This document shows, one piece after another, positions 52,877 through 60,120 of a stretch of DNA of 64,000 nucleotides. The notes below the pieces were generated by a model that saw only the letters and a list, made by a program, of their open reading frames with translations, had not been told where the DNA came from and did no database searches. The translations under genes were made by a program, and so were the position numbers. Source of the stretch: Allocatelliglobosispora scoriae (lineage in GTDB: Bacteria; Actinomycetota; Actinomycetes; Mycobacteriales; Micromonosporaceae); contig NZ_JACHMN010000002.1 in assembly GCF_014204945.1 (NCBI RefSeq), positions 1,812,503 to 1,876,502 of the forward strand, written 5' to 3'. How positions within the stretch are numbered: the first letter of the stretch is position 1; the number at the start of each line of letters is the position of its first letter.

Positions 52877-52959
52877 CGCTTGATCGCGTTGTTTCCCGGA
52901 AACAGCCCTTAAGCAGTGCGGACATAGGCACTCTTTCCGGGAAACAGCGCGATCAAGCG
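52877..52959. repeat. Paired-core hairpin, family A, copy 5
   Basis: Arms 52877-52903 and 52933-52959 (25 of 27 paired) flank a 29-nt loop. Cores are GTTTCCCGGAAAC (centre 52897) and CTTTCCGGGAAAC (centre 52939), 42 bp apart. The two core centres are C and G, that is complementary. The loop sequence differs from copies 1-4. Confidence 0.92.
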
Positions 52960-53029
52960 CCCGTGACGCCCGCCGAGGGCGCCCTCGGCGCCCCGCCAAG
53001 CCCCGCGCCCCTGCGGCCTGCACCCTGCA

Positions 53030-53106
53030 CCCCGCGCCCCGCGCCCCGCGCCCCGCGCCCCGCGCCCCGCGCCCCGCGCCCCGCGCCCCGCGCCCCGCGC
53101 CCCGCG
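53030..53106. repeat. Eleven tandem copies of CCCCGCG
   Basis: A perfect 7-bp tandem array runs for 77 bp and ends 3 bp before the 79-bp palindrome. It is of the simple-sequence type, prone to slippage. The exact copy number may vary or be a sequencing artefact. Confidence 0.9.
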
Positions 53107-53109
53107 CCG

Positions 53110-53188
53110 AAGATCACACCATCTTCAGGGAAATAGGCGTGATCATGGTCCATGATCACGCCTATTTCCCTGAAGATGGTGTGATCTT
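53110..53188. repeat. 79-bp near-perfect palindrome (39-bp arms, 1-nt centre)
   Basis: Arms 53110-53148 and 53150-53188 are perfectly complementary around a single T at 53149. Each arm holds TTCNNNGAA (TTCAGGGAA, centre 53128; TTCCCTGAA, centre 53170; 42 bp apart), flanked outside by GATC at 8 nt. Each arm is itself imperfectly dyad (GATCACACC against GGCGTGATC). It has the same geometry as family A but unrelated sequence. Confidence 0.95.
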
Positions 53189-53438
53189 GAGAGTCAAGCT
53201 ACGCGGGCATGCGCCCCCGCAGACAGCTCAAGGCCAGCAATGAAGCACGCGGAAGCACCGCGCGGGCAGGCAGCGCATGAAAAGCAGCGCCGCACGGACA
53301 AGCGCCGCACGGACAAGCGTCGCGAGGGCAGGCAGCACACGGTCAGGCACCGCACCGGCAAGCAGAACCCCGCAGCCAAGCCGCGGGGACACCGCACCGG
53401 GCAAGCAGAAGCGTGCACGCAGGCAGGCACAAACGCCA

Positions 53439-53471
53439 GCGGGCGCCCCTCCAACGTGGAGGTGCGCCCGC
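53439..53471 (-). terminator. Terminator of the ctaC-ctaF transcript
   Basis: GCGGGCGCCCCTCCA pairs with TGGAGGTGCGCCCGC (14 of 15) around a 3-nt loop, 20 nt after the ctaF stop. The stretch 53195-53438 beyond it holds only short repeats (GCACGGACAAGC twice) and no gene I can support. Confidence 0.8.
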
Positions 53472-53490
53472 TGGGCGTAGAGCGTGAGTA

Positions 53491-53916
53491 TCAGTGCTCG
53501 GCGGTGCGACGGGTTCCCGTGTAGTACTCGAAGAGCATCGCTGACGAGGTGCCGACCACGCCGAGCAGGCCGACGGCGACCAGCCACCACATGTCGAAGA
53601 CGAGCCCGATGCCCGTCGTCGACGCGAGCAGCGCGATGCCGAAGGGCCAGTAGCTTCCCGGCGAGAAGAACCCGATCTCACCGGCACCGTCGGCGATCTC
53701 GCCGTCGTGCCGGTCCTCGGGACGCGGGTCGATGCGGCGCGACACGAACCAGAAGTACCCGCCGCACATGATGCAGAGCAGGCCGGAGAGGATCAGCGCG
53801 ACCGTGCCGACCCAGTCGACGTGGCCCAGGTCGTGGTTGGTCCACCAGGGATAGACCACGGCCATCACGAAGAGGAACAGCGACACGCCGCCGAAGATCC
53901 GCCACTCAGTCTTCAT
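53491..53916 (-). CDS. ctaF: Cytochrome c oxidase subunit IV, actinobacterial type (CtaF)
   Basis: A 141-residue actinobacterial CtaF with four helices (about residues 9-25, 36-58, 88-105 and 112-132). Its ends are typical: MKTEWRIFGGVSLFLF at the start and ASTTGIGLVFDMWWLVAVGL before the short charged tail. It is a small structural subunit of the aa3 oxidase in the bcc-aa3 supercomplex. It begins 10 nt after ctaC, and both are probably co-transcribed; a terminator hairpin follows. Confidence 0.93.
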   Translation of the reverse strand: MKTEWRIFGGVSLFLFVMAVVYPWWTNHDLGHVDWVGTVALILSGLLCIMCGGYFWFVSRRIDPRPEDRHDGEIADGAGEIGFFSPGSYWPFGIALLASTTGIGLVFDMWWLVAVGLLGVVGTSSAMLFEYYTGTRRTAEH

Positions 53917-53926
53917 AGTCGGCTCC

Positions 53927-54838
53927 TCAGCTCTGCTGACGCTTGGTGTCGAAGGGCTTCGTCGTGTAGGCGAAGGGCGAGGTCACGGTGCCCGGAGCGC
54001 CGGTGAACCCGATCAGCTCCAGCGCCTCCGGTGAGGACTTGCCCGCGGCGAGCGCAGCCACGTACTTGTCGTACTTGTCCGGCGACACCGTGATGACCTC
54101 GAAGTTCATCATCGAGTGGTAGGTGCCGCAGAGCTCCGCGCACCGGCCGACGTAGCGGCCCTCCTGCTGCGCGGTGATCTCGAAGACGTTGCGGGCGACG
54201 CCGTTCTTGCTCGCGGGGAAGACGTCCCGCTTGAAGAGCATCTCGGGCACCCAGAACGAGTGGATGACGTCCTTGCTCGTCTCCTCGAACCGGATGGTGC
54301 GGTTCGTCGGGATGACGAGGATCGGGATGTACTCGCTGGAGCCGGTCGTGGAAGCGACCGTCTTCGCGTCGGACTGCGGCGTGAGCTGCGGCCCGCTGCG
54401 GTAGTTGAACTGCCAGTTCCACTTGAACGCCACGACCTCGACGGTCACGTCGGGGTTGGCGGAGACCTTGTTCACATTGGTCTGGGCGACGGCGGTGTAG
54501 TAGAAGAGCACCGCGATGACCAGCACCGGCAGGACCGTGTAGAGGACCTCGATCGGCAGGTTGAAGCGCGTCTGCTCGGGCAGCTCGTCGCCACGCTTGC
54601 GGTAGCGCGTGGTGCACCAGAAGATCAGGCCCCAGACGAAGACGCCGACGGCGAGTGCTGCGACGACGGACCAGAACCACATGTCGTACATCGCGGTCGA
54701 CTGCTTCGTCACGCCGCCACCGGGCCAGCCGAAACCGCCCAGGGTGTTGTTGATATCGCAGCCGGCGAGCGCCGCAGCGGCGGCGATGGCGACAACGGTG
54801 AGCCTGACCGCTCGCGCGGGGGAACCCTTTGCGACCAC
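53927..54838 (-). CDS. ctaC: Cytochrome c oxidase subunit II (CtaC)
   Basis: The 303-residue subunit II carries the CuA centre that takes electrons from QcrC. It begins as a lipoprotein (AIAAAAALAGC, residues about 15-25), has two helices (about residues 48-70 and 90-112) and an extracytoplasmic cupredoxin domain. That domain has HSFWVPEML and the CuA motif CAELCGTYHSMM. GTG 54838 has AGGAGG 9 nt upstream; a longer frame to 55066 is not family-like. ctaF follows after 10 nt. ctaD, normally adjacent, is absent from this window. Confidence 0.95.
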   Translation of the reverse strand: MVAKGSPARAVRLTVVAIAAAAALAGCDINNTLGGFGWPGGGVTKQSTAMYDMWFWSVVAALAVGVFVWGLIFWCTTRYRKRGDELPEQTRFNLPIEVLYTVLPVLVIAVLFYYTAVAQTNVNKVSANPDVTVEVVAFKWNWQFNYRSGPQLTPQSDAKTVASTTGSSEYIPILVIPTNRTIRFEETSKDVIHSFWVPEMLFKRDVFPASKNGVARNVFEITAQQEGRYVGRCAELCGTYHSMMNFEVITVSPDKYDKYVAALAAGKSSPEALELIGFTGAPGTVTSPFAYTTKPFDTKRQQS

Positions 54839-55009
54839 CTGCTCCTGCCTCCTTAGGCGGATCTGACATCCTCGCCGGCGGCTCGCGCCACCACCAAGAA
54901 CAGGACATGCCGTCCTCGACGGTCGCAGAGTACTCGACCTCGGGCGGCGATTCGGTCTTGGGGTCGGCGTGTCTGCAAGCCACTGATCCAGGCGCGATAC
55001 GGTCGAATC

Positions 55010-56179
55010 ATGGCCCACGAGCTCGAAACCGCGTACTTCGATGCCGCGACCGCGAGCCCGCTGCACCCGGTGGCGCGGGAAGCGTTCCTGGCAGCGCTCT
55101 CCGACGGCTGGGCCGACCCCGGGCGTCTATATGCGCAGGCCCGCCGGGCACGCCGGCTGCTCGACGCGGCACGCGAGACCGTCGCAGAGCAATTGGGGGT
55201 ACGCCCACCGGAGCTGATCTTCACCGCGAGCGGAACCGTCGCCGCGCACACGGCGGTCCTGGGTGGACTGGCACCCCGCAAACGGGTCGGGCGGGCCTTC
55301 GTCCACTCGGCCATCGAGCACTCGGCTGTGTTGCACGCCGCATCCGATCACGTCGACGCAGGTGGCACGGCTGTCAGCGTGCCGGTGGACCGCACCGGCC
55401 GGATCATCGAGGCGGACTGGCGTGCGGCGGTGACCGCGCCGGGTGTGGCGTTGGCCTCATTGATCTCGGCGAGCCACGAGGCGGGGACGCTGCAGCCGAC
55501 GCAGTGGGCGGCCGGGATCTGCGCCGAGGCACGGGTTCCGCTGCTGGTGGACGCGGCGGTGTCGGTGGGGCGGGTGCCCGTACCCCCGGGGTGGTCGTTC
55601 TTGACCGCGAGCGCGCGCAAGTGGGGCGGGCCGGCCGGGGTGGGGTTGCTGGCCGTGCGGGCCGGGACCCGGTTCGAGCCGCCGCTGACGGCGCACTGGT
55701 CGCTGGAGGAGCGGCGGGCGGGGCACGGGCCGGGTGCGGCGAACCTGCCCGCGATCGTGGCGGCGGCGGCGTCCCTGCGGGCGGTGCGGGCGGAGGCTGC
55801 GGCCGAGGCGCAGCGGCTGAGCGCCCTGGTGGAGCTGATCCGGGACCGTGTCGCCGCCACCGTGCCCGACGTCGAGATCGTCGGTGATCCGGTGGAGCGG
55901 CTGCCGCACCTCGTCACCTTCTCCTGCCTCTATGTGGACGGCGAGGCGCTCCTGACGGAGCTGGACCGGCGCGGCTTCGCCGTCTCGTCGGGTTCGTCGT
56001 GCACCTCCTCGACGCTGACGCCGAGCCACGTGCTCGCCGCGATGGGGGTGCTGACGCACGGCAACATCCGGGTCTCGCTGCATCGCGAGACGACGGCCGC
56101 CCAGGTCGAGCGGTTCCTGGCGGAGCTACCCGGGATCGTCGCGGAGCTGCGGTCGCGGGCGGGCGTGAGCGACCTGTGA
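55010..56179 (+). CDS. Cysteine desulfurase-family aminotransferase (class V)
   Basis: A 389-residue PLP enzyme of the NifS/IscS family. The N-terminal AYFDAATASPLHPVA, the SAIEHSAVLHAA segment (PLP-stacking His), PLLVDAAVSVGRVPVP, the Schiff-base lysine in TASARKWGGPAG and the sulfur-accepting cysteine in SSGSSCTSSTL are all present, so it should mobilise sulfur from cysteine. Its stop overlaps the GTG of a tusA-like gene (GTGA), suggesting direct persulfide relay. It diverges from ctaC. It is shorter and more divergent than the SUF enzyme, so tRNA or cofactor thiolation is a better guess than bulk Fe-S assembly. Confidence 0.88.
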   Translation: MAHELETAYFDAATASPLHPVAREAFLAALSDGWADPGRLYAQARRARRLLDAARETVAEQLGVRPPELIFTASGTVAAHTAVLGGLAPRKRVGRAFVHSAIEHSAVLHAASDHVDAGGTAVSVPVDRTGRIIEADWRAAVTAPGVALASLISASHEAGTLQPTQWAAGICAEARVPLLVDAAVSVGRVPVPPGWSFLTASARKWGGPAGVGLLAVRAGTRFEPPLTAHWSLEERRAGHGPGAANLPAIVAAAASLRAVRAEAAAEAQRLSALVELIRDRVAATVPDVEIVGDPVERLPHLVTFSCLYVDGEALLTELDRRGFAVSSGSSCTSSTLTPSHVLAAMGVLTHGNIRVSLHRETTAAQVERFLAELPGIVAELRSRAGVSDL

Positions 56180-56394
56180 ACCCGGTCGTCGTCGACTGCC
56201 TCGGGCAGCGCTGCCCCCTGCCGGTGATCGCGCTGGCCCGGCGGCTGCCGCTGGTGCCGATCGGCGGCGTCGTGCGGATCCTCGCCGACGACCCGGCGGC
56301 GGCGCTGGACATCCCGGCGTGGTGCCGGATGCGAGGTCAGGAGTACGCGGGCTCCCCGGCACAGAACGAATTCGACGTGCGGCGGATCGTCTAG
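56176..56394 (+). CDS. tusA: TusA-family sulfurtransferase
   Basis: A 72-residue TusA-like protein. The persulfide-carrying cysteine lies in the conserved VDCLGQRCPLPVIALAR (CPxP motif), followed by GGVVRILADDPAAALDIPAW. TusA relays sulfur from a cysteine desulfurase to tRNA-thiolation or molybdenum-cofactor machinery. The overlapping start with the desulfurase gene makes that enzyme its obvious donor. The acceptor is unknown. A GTG start is used. Confidence 0.88.
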   Translation: MNPVVVDCLGQRCPLPVIALARRLPLVPIGGVVRILADDPAAALDIPAWCRMRGQEYAGSPAQNEFDVRRIV

Positions 56395-56403
56395 CGCCGT
56401 ATA

Positions 56404-56426
56404 TTCGGATAGCGTCACTATCCGAA
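56404..56426. promoter_or_regulatory. Operator-like dyad TTCGGATAG-N5-CTATCCGAA before DUF4188
   Basis: Perfect 9-bp arms with a 5-nt spacer end 14 nt before the ATG of the DUF4188 gene. The dyad probably overlaps its promoter and transcription start. Regulator unknown; an Rrf2- or MarR-like dimer would fit the arm size. Confidence 0.6.
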
Positions 56427-56440
56427 ATGAGGCCACGCTT

Positions 56441-56926
56441 ATGGCACCCGTGACACCCGGCCGGATGACCGCCGACATCGACGGCGAGTTCGTGGTCTTC
56501 CTGATCGGGATGCGCTTCAACAGACCGTGGAAGGTCGGCAAGTGGTGGGGTGCGTTCACCGCGATGCCCCGCATGCTGCGTGAGCTCGCCAAACATCCCG
56601 AGCTCGGCCTGCTGGGCTGGATGTCGACGATCGGGTCGGGCGGGCCCGTCTTCGTGCAGTACTGGCGCTCCGCGGAGCAGCTGCAGTCCTTCGCCCGCAA
56701 TCCCGACTTCGCCCACCTGCCGGCCTGGCGCGCCTTCAACCGGACGGTCGGCGGCAGCGGTGACGTGGGGGTCTGGCACGAGACCTACGCGGTGGGCGCG
56801 GGCCGTTACGAGGCGCTCTACGTCAACATGCCGCGCTGGGGGCTGGCGGCCGCCGGTGAGCACCTGCCGGTCGCCCGGAAAGGAGACACCGCCGCCCAGC
56901 GCATGAGCGCGGACGGCGGTGTCTGA
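56441..56926 (+). CDS. DUF4188 domain protein
   Basis: A 161-residue protein matching the DUF4188 family: GRMTADIDGEFVVFLIGMR at the start, FNRPWKVGKWW, then FVQYWRSAEQLQSFARNPDF and VGVWHETYAV. The fold resembles dimeric ferredoxin-like monooxygenases (ABM/Dabb-like), but the reaction is unknown. An operator-like dyad directly upstream shows that it is individually regulated. GAGG about 8 nt before ATG 56441 is a weak ribosome site. It converges with the adoK-like kinase gene, with 5 nt between the stops. Confidence 0.8.
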   Translation: MAPVTPGRMTADIDGEFVVFLIGMRFNRPWKVGKWWGAFTAMPRMLRELAKHPELGLLGWMSTIGSGGPVFVQYWRSAEQLQSFARNPDFAHLPAWRAFNRTVGGSGDVGVWHETYAVGAGRYEALYVNMPRWGLAAAGEHLPVARKGDTAAQRMSADGGV

Positions 56927-56931
56927 GGTCG

Positions 56932-57909
56932 TTACAGCGGCAGGTGCGGGCGGACCTCCTCGGCCGCGGCATCGCCGTAGGACTCCGAGAGGCGCTTGAC
57001 GAAAAGGTCGCTGCGCACCTCGTACTCCTGGGTGCCGACGGTCTCCAGGACCAGGGTGGCGAGCAGGGCGCCGACCTGCGCCGCGCGCTCCAGCCCGAGG
57101 CCCCAGGAGAGGGCCGAGAAGAACCCGGCCCGGAAGCCGTCGCCGACGCCCGTCGGGTCGTACGCCTTGATCTCGCGGGCCACCGGCACGTGCAGGCGCT
57201 CCATGCCGTTGCCGGTGATCTCGACACCGTTCTTGCCGAGCGTGGTGACCCGGATCTTCACCCGGTCCAGCACCTGGGCGTCGCTGAGCCCGCTCTTCGT
57301 CTCCAGCAGCGACTTCTCGTACTCGTTCGTCAGCAGGAACTCCGCGCCGTCGATGAGGCCGAGGACATCCTCGCCGCCCATCCGGGCGAGCTGCTGCGAC
57401 GGGTCGGCGGCGAAGGGCAGCCCGCGCTCGCGGCACTCGGTGGAGTGGCGCAGCATCGCGGCCGGGTCGTTGGCGCTGATCACGACGAGGTCGAGGCCGT
57501 CGACCCGCTCGTTGACCGGGCCCAGCTCGATGTTGCGGGCCTCGCTCATGGCGCCGGCGTAGAAGGACGCGATCTGGCAGAGGTCGTTGTCGGTGGTGCA
57601 GACGAAGCGGGCGGTGTGCGCGACCTCGCTGATGTGCACCGAGTCGCAGTCGACACCGTGGCGCTCGAGCCACGAGCGGTAGTCGGCGAAGTCGGCACCG
57701 ACGGCGCCGATCAGCAGCGGGCGCAGGCCGAGCTGGCCCATGCCGAACGCGATGTTTGCGGCGACCCCACCACGGCGAACAACCAGGTCGTCGACGAGGA
57801 ACGACAGCGAGACCTTGTCGAGCTGGTCCGCGATGAGCTGGTCGGCGAAGCGACCCGGAAAATGCATCAGGTGATCGGTGGCGATCGAACCCGTGACGGC
57901 GATCTTCAT
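56932..57909 (-). CDS. adoK: PfkB-family kinase, probable adenosine kinase
   Basis: A 325-residue ribokinase-fold enzyme. It starts KIAVTGSIATDHLMHFPG, has the PfkB signature 1 region VVRRGGVAANIAFGMGQLG and the signature 2 AYDPTGVGDGFRAGF with the catalytic aspartate in VGDG. It resembles the actinobacterial AdoK (Rv2202c), a PfkB-type adenosine kinase unrelated in detail to eukaryotic ones, and, as there, lies close to erpA. It would salvage adenosine to AMP. Other sugar or nucleoside substrates cannot be excluded from the sequence. ATG 57909 is the start; a hairpin separates it from erpA. Confidence 0.85.
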   Translation of the reverse strand: MKIAVTGSIATDHLMHFPGRFADQLIADQLDKVSLSFLVDDLVVRRGGVAANIAFGMGQLGLRPLLIGAVGADFADYRSWLERHGVDCDSVHISEVAHTARFVCTTDNDLCQIASFYAGAMSEARNIELGPVNERVDGLDLVVISANDPAAMLRHSTECRERGLPFAADPSQQLARMGGEDVLGLIDGAEFLLTNEYEKSLLETKSGLSDAQVLDRVKIRVTTLGKNGVEITGNGMERLHVPVAREIKAYDPTGVGDGFRAGFFSALSWGLGLERAAQVGALLATLVLETVGTQEYEVRSDLFVKRLSESYGDAAAEEVRPHLPL

Positions 57910-57966
57910 GAGAGCCCTACTGGTCGGCGGTGATGTGGCCGAGCCAGCTTAACCGAGAGCACACGG

Positions 57967-58002
57967 CAAGGGCCTCTCCGCGCATGCGTGGAGAGGCCCT
58001 TG
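57967..58002 (-). terminator. Terminator hairpin after erpA
   Basis: CAAGGGCCTCTCC pairs perfectly with GGAGAGGCCCTTG around a 10-nt loop, starting about 10 nt after the erpA stop and upstream of adoK. Confidence 0.85.
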
Positions 58003-58012
58003 GCTGGTCAGA

Positions 58013-58390
58013 TCAGTGGAACGAGTCTCCACAGGCACACGATCCGCCCGCGTTGGGGTTGTCGATCGTGAATCCCTGCGCGTCGATCCGGTCGGCGAAG
58101 TCGATCGTGGCACCCGCCAGGTAGGGCGAGCTCATGCGGTCGGTGACGACCTCGACCCCGCCGAACTCCTTGACGATGTCGCCATCGAGCGAACGCTCGT
58201 CGAAGAAGAGCTGGTAGCGCAGGCCGGAGCAGCCACCGGGCTGCACGGCCACGCGGAGCCGCAGGTCGTCGCGGCCCTCCTGCTCAAGCAGGGCCTTGAC
58301 CTTGACCGCTGCGAAGTCGGTCAGGTTGATGCCGATGCTGTCGGTCGCCGCAGCCGCGGTCTCCGTCACTGCGTTTTCCGTGGTGGTCAC
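58013..58390 (-). CDS. erpA: Iron-sulfur cluster insertion protein ErpA (A-type carrier)
   Basis: A 125-residue HesB/IscA-type carrier that holds a [2Fe-2S] or [4Fe-4S] cluster for delivery to apoproteins. The three cluster cysteines are in VQPGGCSGLRYQLFF and in GSCACGDSFH at the C-terminus. The acidic/alanine N-terminal 20 residues are variable in the family. GTG 58390 has GGGAG at 7 nt. It diverges from nadA, whose product is itself an Fe-S enzyme. The 253-bp gap 58391-58643 is AT-richer, with AGACGTCT near 58490, and holds promoters but no gene. Confidence 0.93.
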   Translation of the reverse strand: MTTTENAVTETAAAATDSIGINLTDFAAVKVKALLEQEGRDDLRLRVAVQPGGCSGLRYQLFFDERSLDGDIVKEFGGVEVVTDRMSSPYLAGATIDFADRIDAQGFTIDNPNAGGSCACGDSFH

Positions 58391-58643
58391 TGCGCTGCTC
58401 CCTCTTGCCGCAAGCTTGACTGCGTCAGGCGTAACGGTACCCACCCCGACGGATATTCCCCAGAGCGGGTGACCGAAATAGCAGATCAGACGTCTACAAA
58501 TCAGTCTATACCTACCAGCGGGACGACGCTCTTCTCCACATCCCGTCGAGCGCACGCGCATGCTGTGAGGTGGACCACAACGTTTACCTGCGGTAGCCAT
58601 CACAGGCACCGCATGGGAGCGATATGGGTCACGGCGTGGGAAA

Positions 58644-59821
58644 ATGGTCGCCGTGACCACCACATGGGCTGAGCCTTCAGGTACGGCTACCGCGCTGCTT
58701 CTGCTGGGGCGAGGGAGCGATCCGTCATCCGAGCGGGGGGTCGACTGTCCGGGCGACCTGCCCGCACCCAGCGACCCGACGCTCGTGGCGCGCGCGACCG
58801 CGGCCAAGGCTGCGCTGGGCGACCGGGTCTTCGTGCTCGGACACCACTACCAGCGCGACGAGGTCATCCAGTTCGCCGACGTGACGGGTGACTCGTTCAA
58901 ACTCGCCCGCGAGGCCGCCGCCCGGCCCGACGCCGAGTTCATCGTCTTCTGCGGCGTGCACTTCATGGCCGAGTCCGCCGACATCCTCACCACCGAGTCG
59001 CAGCGGGTCATCCTGCCCGACCTCGCGGCCGGCTGCTCGATGGCCGACATGGCCGTCCTCGGCCAGGTCGAGCGCTGCTGGGACACCCTCACCGACCTCG
59101 GCATCGCCGACGACGTGGTGCCGGTGACCTATATGAACTCCTCCGCCGACATCAAGGGCTTCGTCGGGCGCAACCGCGGCGTCGTCTGCACCTCCTCCAA
59201 CGCCAAGCGGGCACTGACCTGGGCATTCGAGCAGGGCGAGAAGGTCCTCTTCCTGCCCGACCAGCACCTCGGCCGCAACACCGCCGTGCTGGAGATGGGC
59301 CTCTCGCTCGACGACTGCGTCCTCTACGACCCGCACAAGCCGCAGGGCGGCCTCACCGCCGAGCAGCTGCGTGCCGCCAAGGTGATCCTCTGGCGCGGGC
59401 ACTGCTCGGTGCACGGGCGCTTCACCCTGGACAGCGTCAACGACGTGCGCGAGCGGGTGCCGGGCGTCAACGTCCTTGTCCACCCCGAGTGCAAGCACGA
59501 GGTCGTCACGGCCGCCGACTACGTCGGTTCGACGGAGTACATCATCAAGACCATCGACGCGGCGCCGGCCGGCTCGGCCTGGGCGGTGGGCACGGAGCTC
59601 AACCTGGTCCGCCGGATCGCCAACGCGCACCCCGACAAGCAGATCATGTTCCTGGACAAGACCGTCTGCTACTGCTCGACGATGAACCGGATCGATCTGC
59701 CGCACCTGGTGTGGGCGCTCGAGGAGCTCGTGGCCGGACGCGTTCCCAACCAGATCGTCGTGGATGCCGCCACCGCTGCGGATGCCCGGGTCGGCCTGGA
59801 GCAGATGCTCGCTCTTCCTTA
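58644..59821 (+). CDS. nadA: Quinolinate synthase
   Basis: NadA condenses iminoaspartate with dihydroxyacetone phosphate to quinolinate in NAD synthesis and uses a [4Fe-4S] cluster. The 392-residue protein has LGHHYQRDEVIQFADVTGDS, the first cluster cysteine in VFCGVHFMAESA, further cysteines in HPECKHEV and TVCYCSTMNR, and substrate-site VTYMNSSADIKGF. This fits the longer NadA class. Starts at ATG 58644 or GTG 58653 are both possible, neither with a strong ribosome site. It diverges from erpA, which could supply its cluster. It is followed by a hairpin at 59837; nadB and nadC are not in this window. Confidence 0.94.
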
Positions 59822-59836
59822 GTCGTCGCTGTGGGT

Positions 59837-59902
59837 TTCGGGGCTGTGTGCCCCACGACGGGCGGTCAGGCTTGATCCCGTCGTGGGGCGCACAGCCCCG
59901 AA
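59837..59902. repeat. 66-bp hairpin, family with conserved loop (copy 2)
   Basis: Arms 59837-59862 and 59877-59902 pair at 25 of 26 positions around a 14-nt loop. Read on the minus strand, the centre GGGATCAAGCCTGACCGCCC and the tips TTCGGGGC/GCCCCGAA match the hairpin at 6776-6853, while the 15 or so stem bases between differ but remain paired. It follows nadA. The rest of 59903-60120 holds the murA promoter region only. Confidence 0.88.
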
Positions 59903-60120
59903 CCTGTGGTGGGGGACTCAGCGTCGGGTTTGTTGCGGCCCGGCTGCTGGATTTGACCGTTATGTGCCCAGGGTGCGGCACTGTCGGTAGTCGGGTCCGG
60001 ACTGTGGGTCTTGGCTGGTGGCCTGCGGTTACGGCTTAAGGTTTGAGATCCCTCGCTATCGGGGCAAGAGCGCTATGCTTTCGCGGTTCGCCGTCGCTCC
60101 CAACTTATTCGGAGGCCCCT

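Noticed and set aside
34354-52959. Family A hairpins as remnants of an insertion sequence
   Set aside because: No transposase, no target duplication, and the spacing between cores is conserved independently of sequence; a REP-like or regulatory element fits better, though mobility is not excluded.
53240-53524. Possible lysine/arginine-rich small protein in the trpD-ctaF gap
   Set aside because: The frame is built from direct repeats, has no ribosome site, and overlaps the ctaF end and its terminator.
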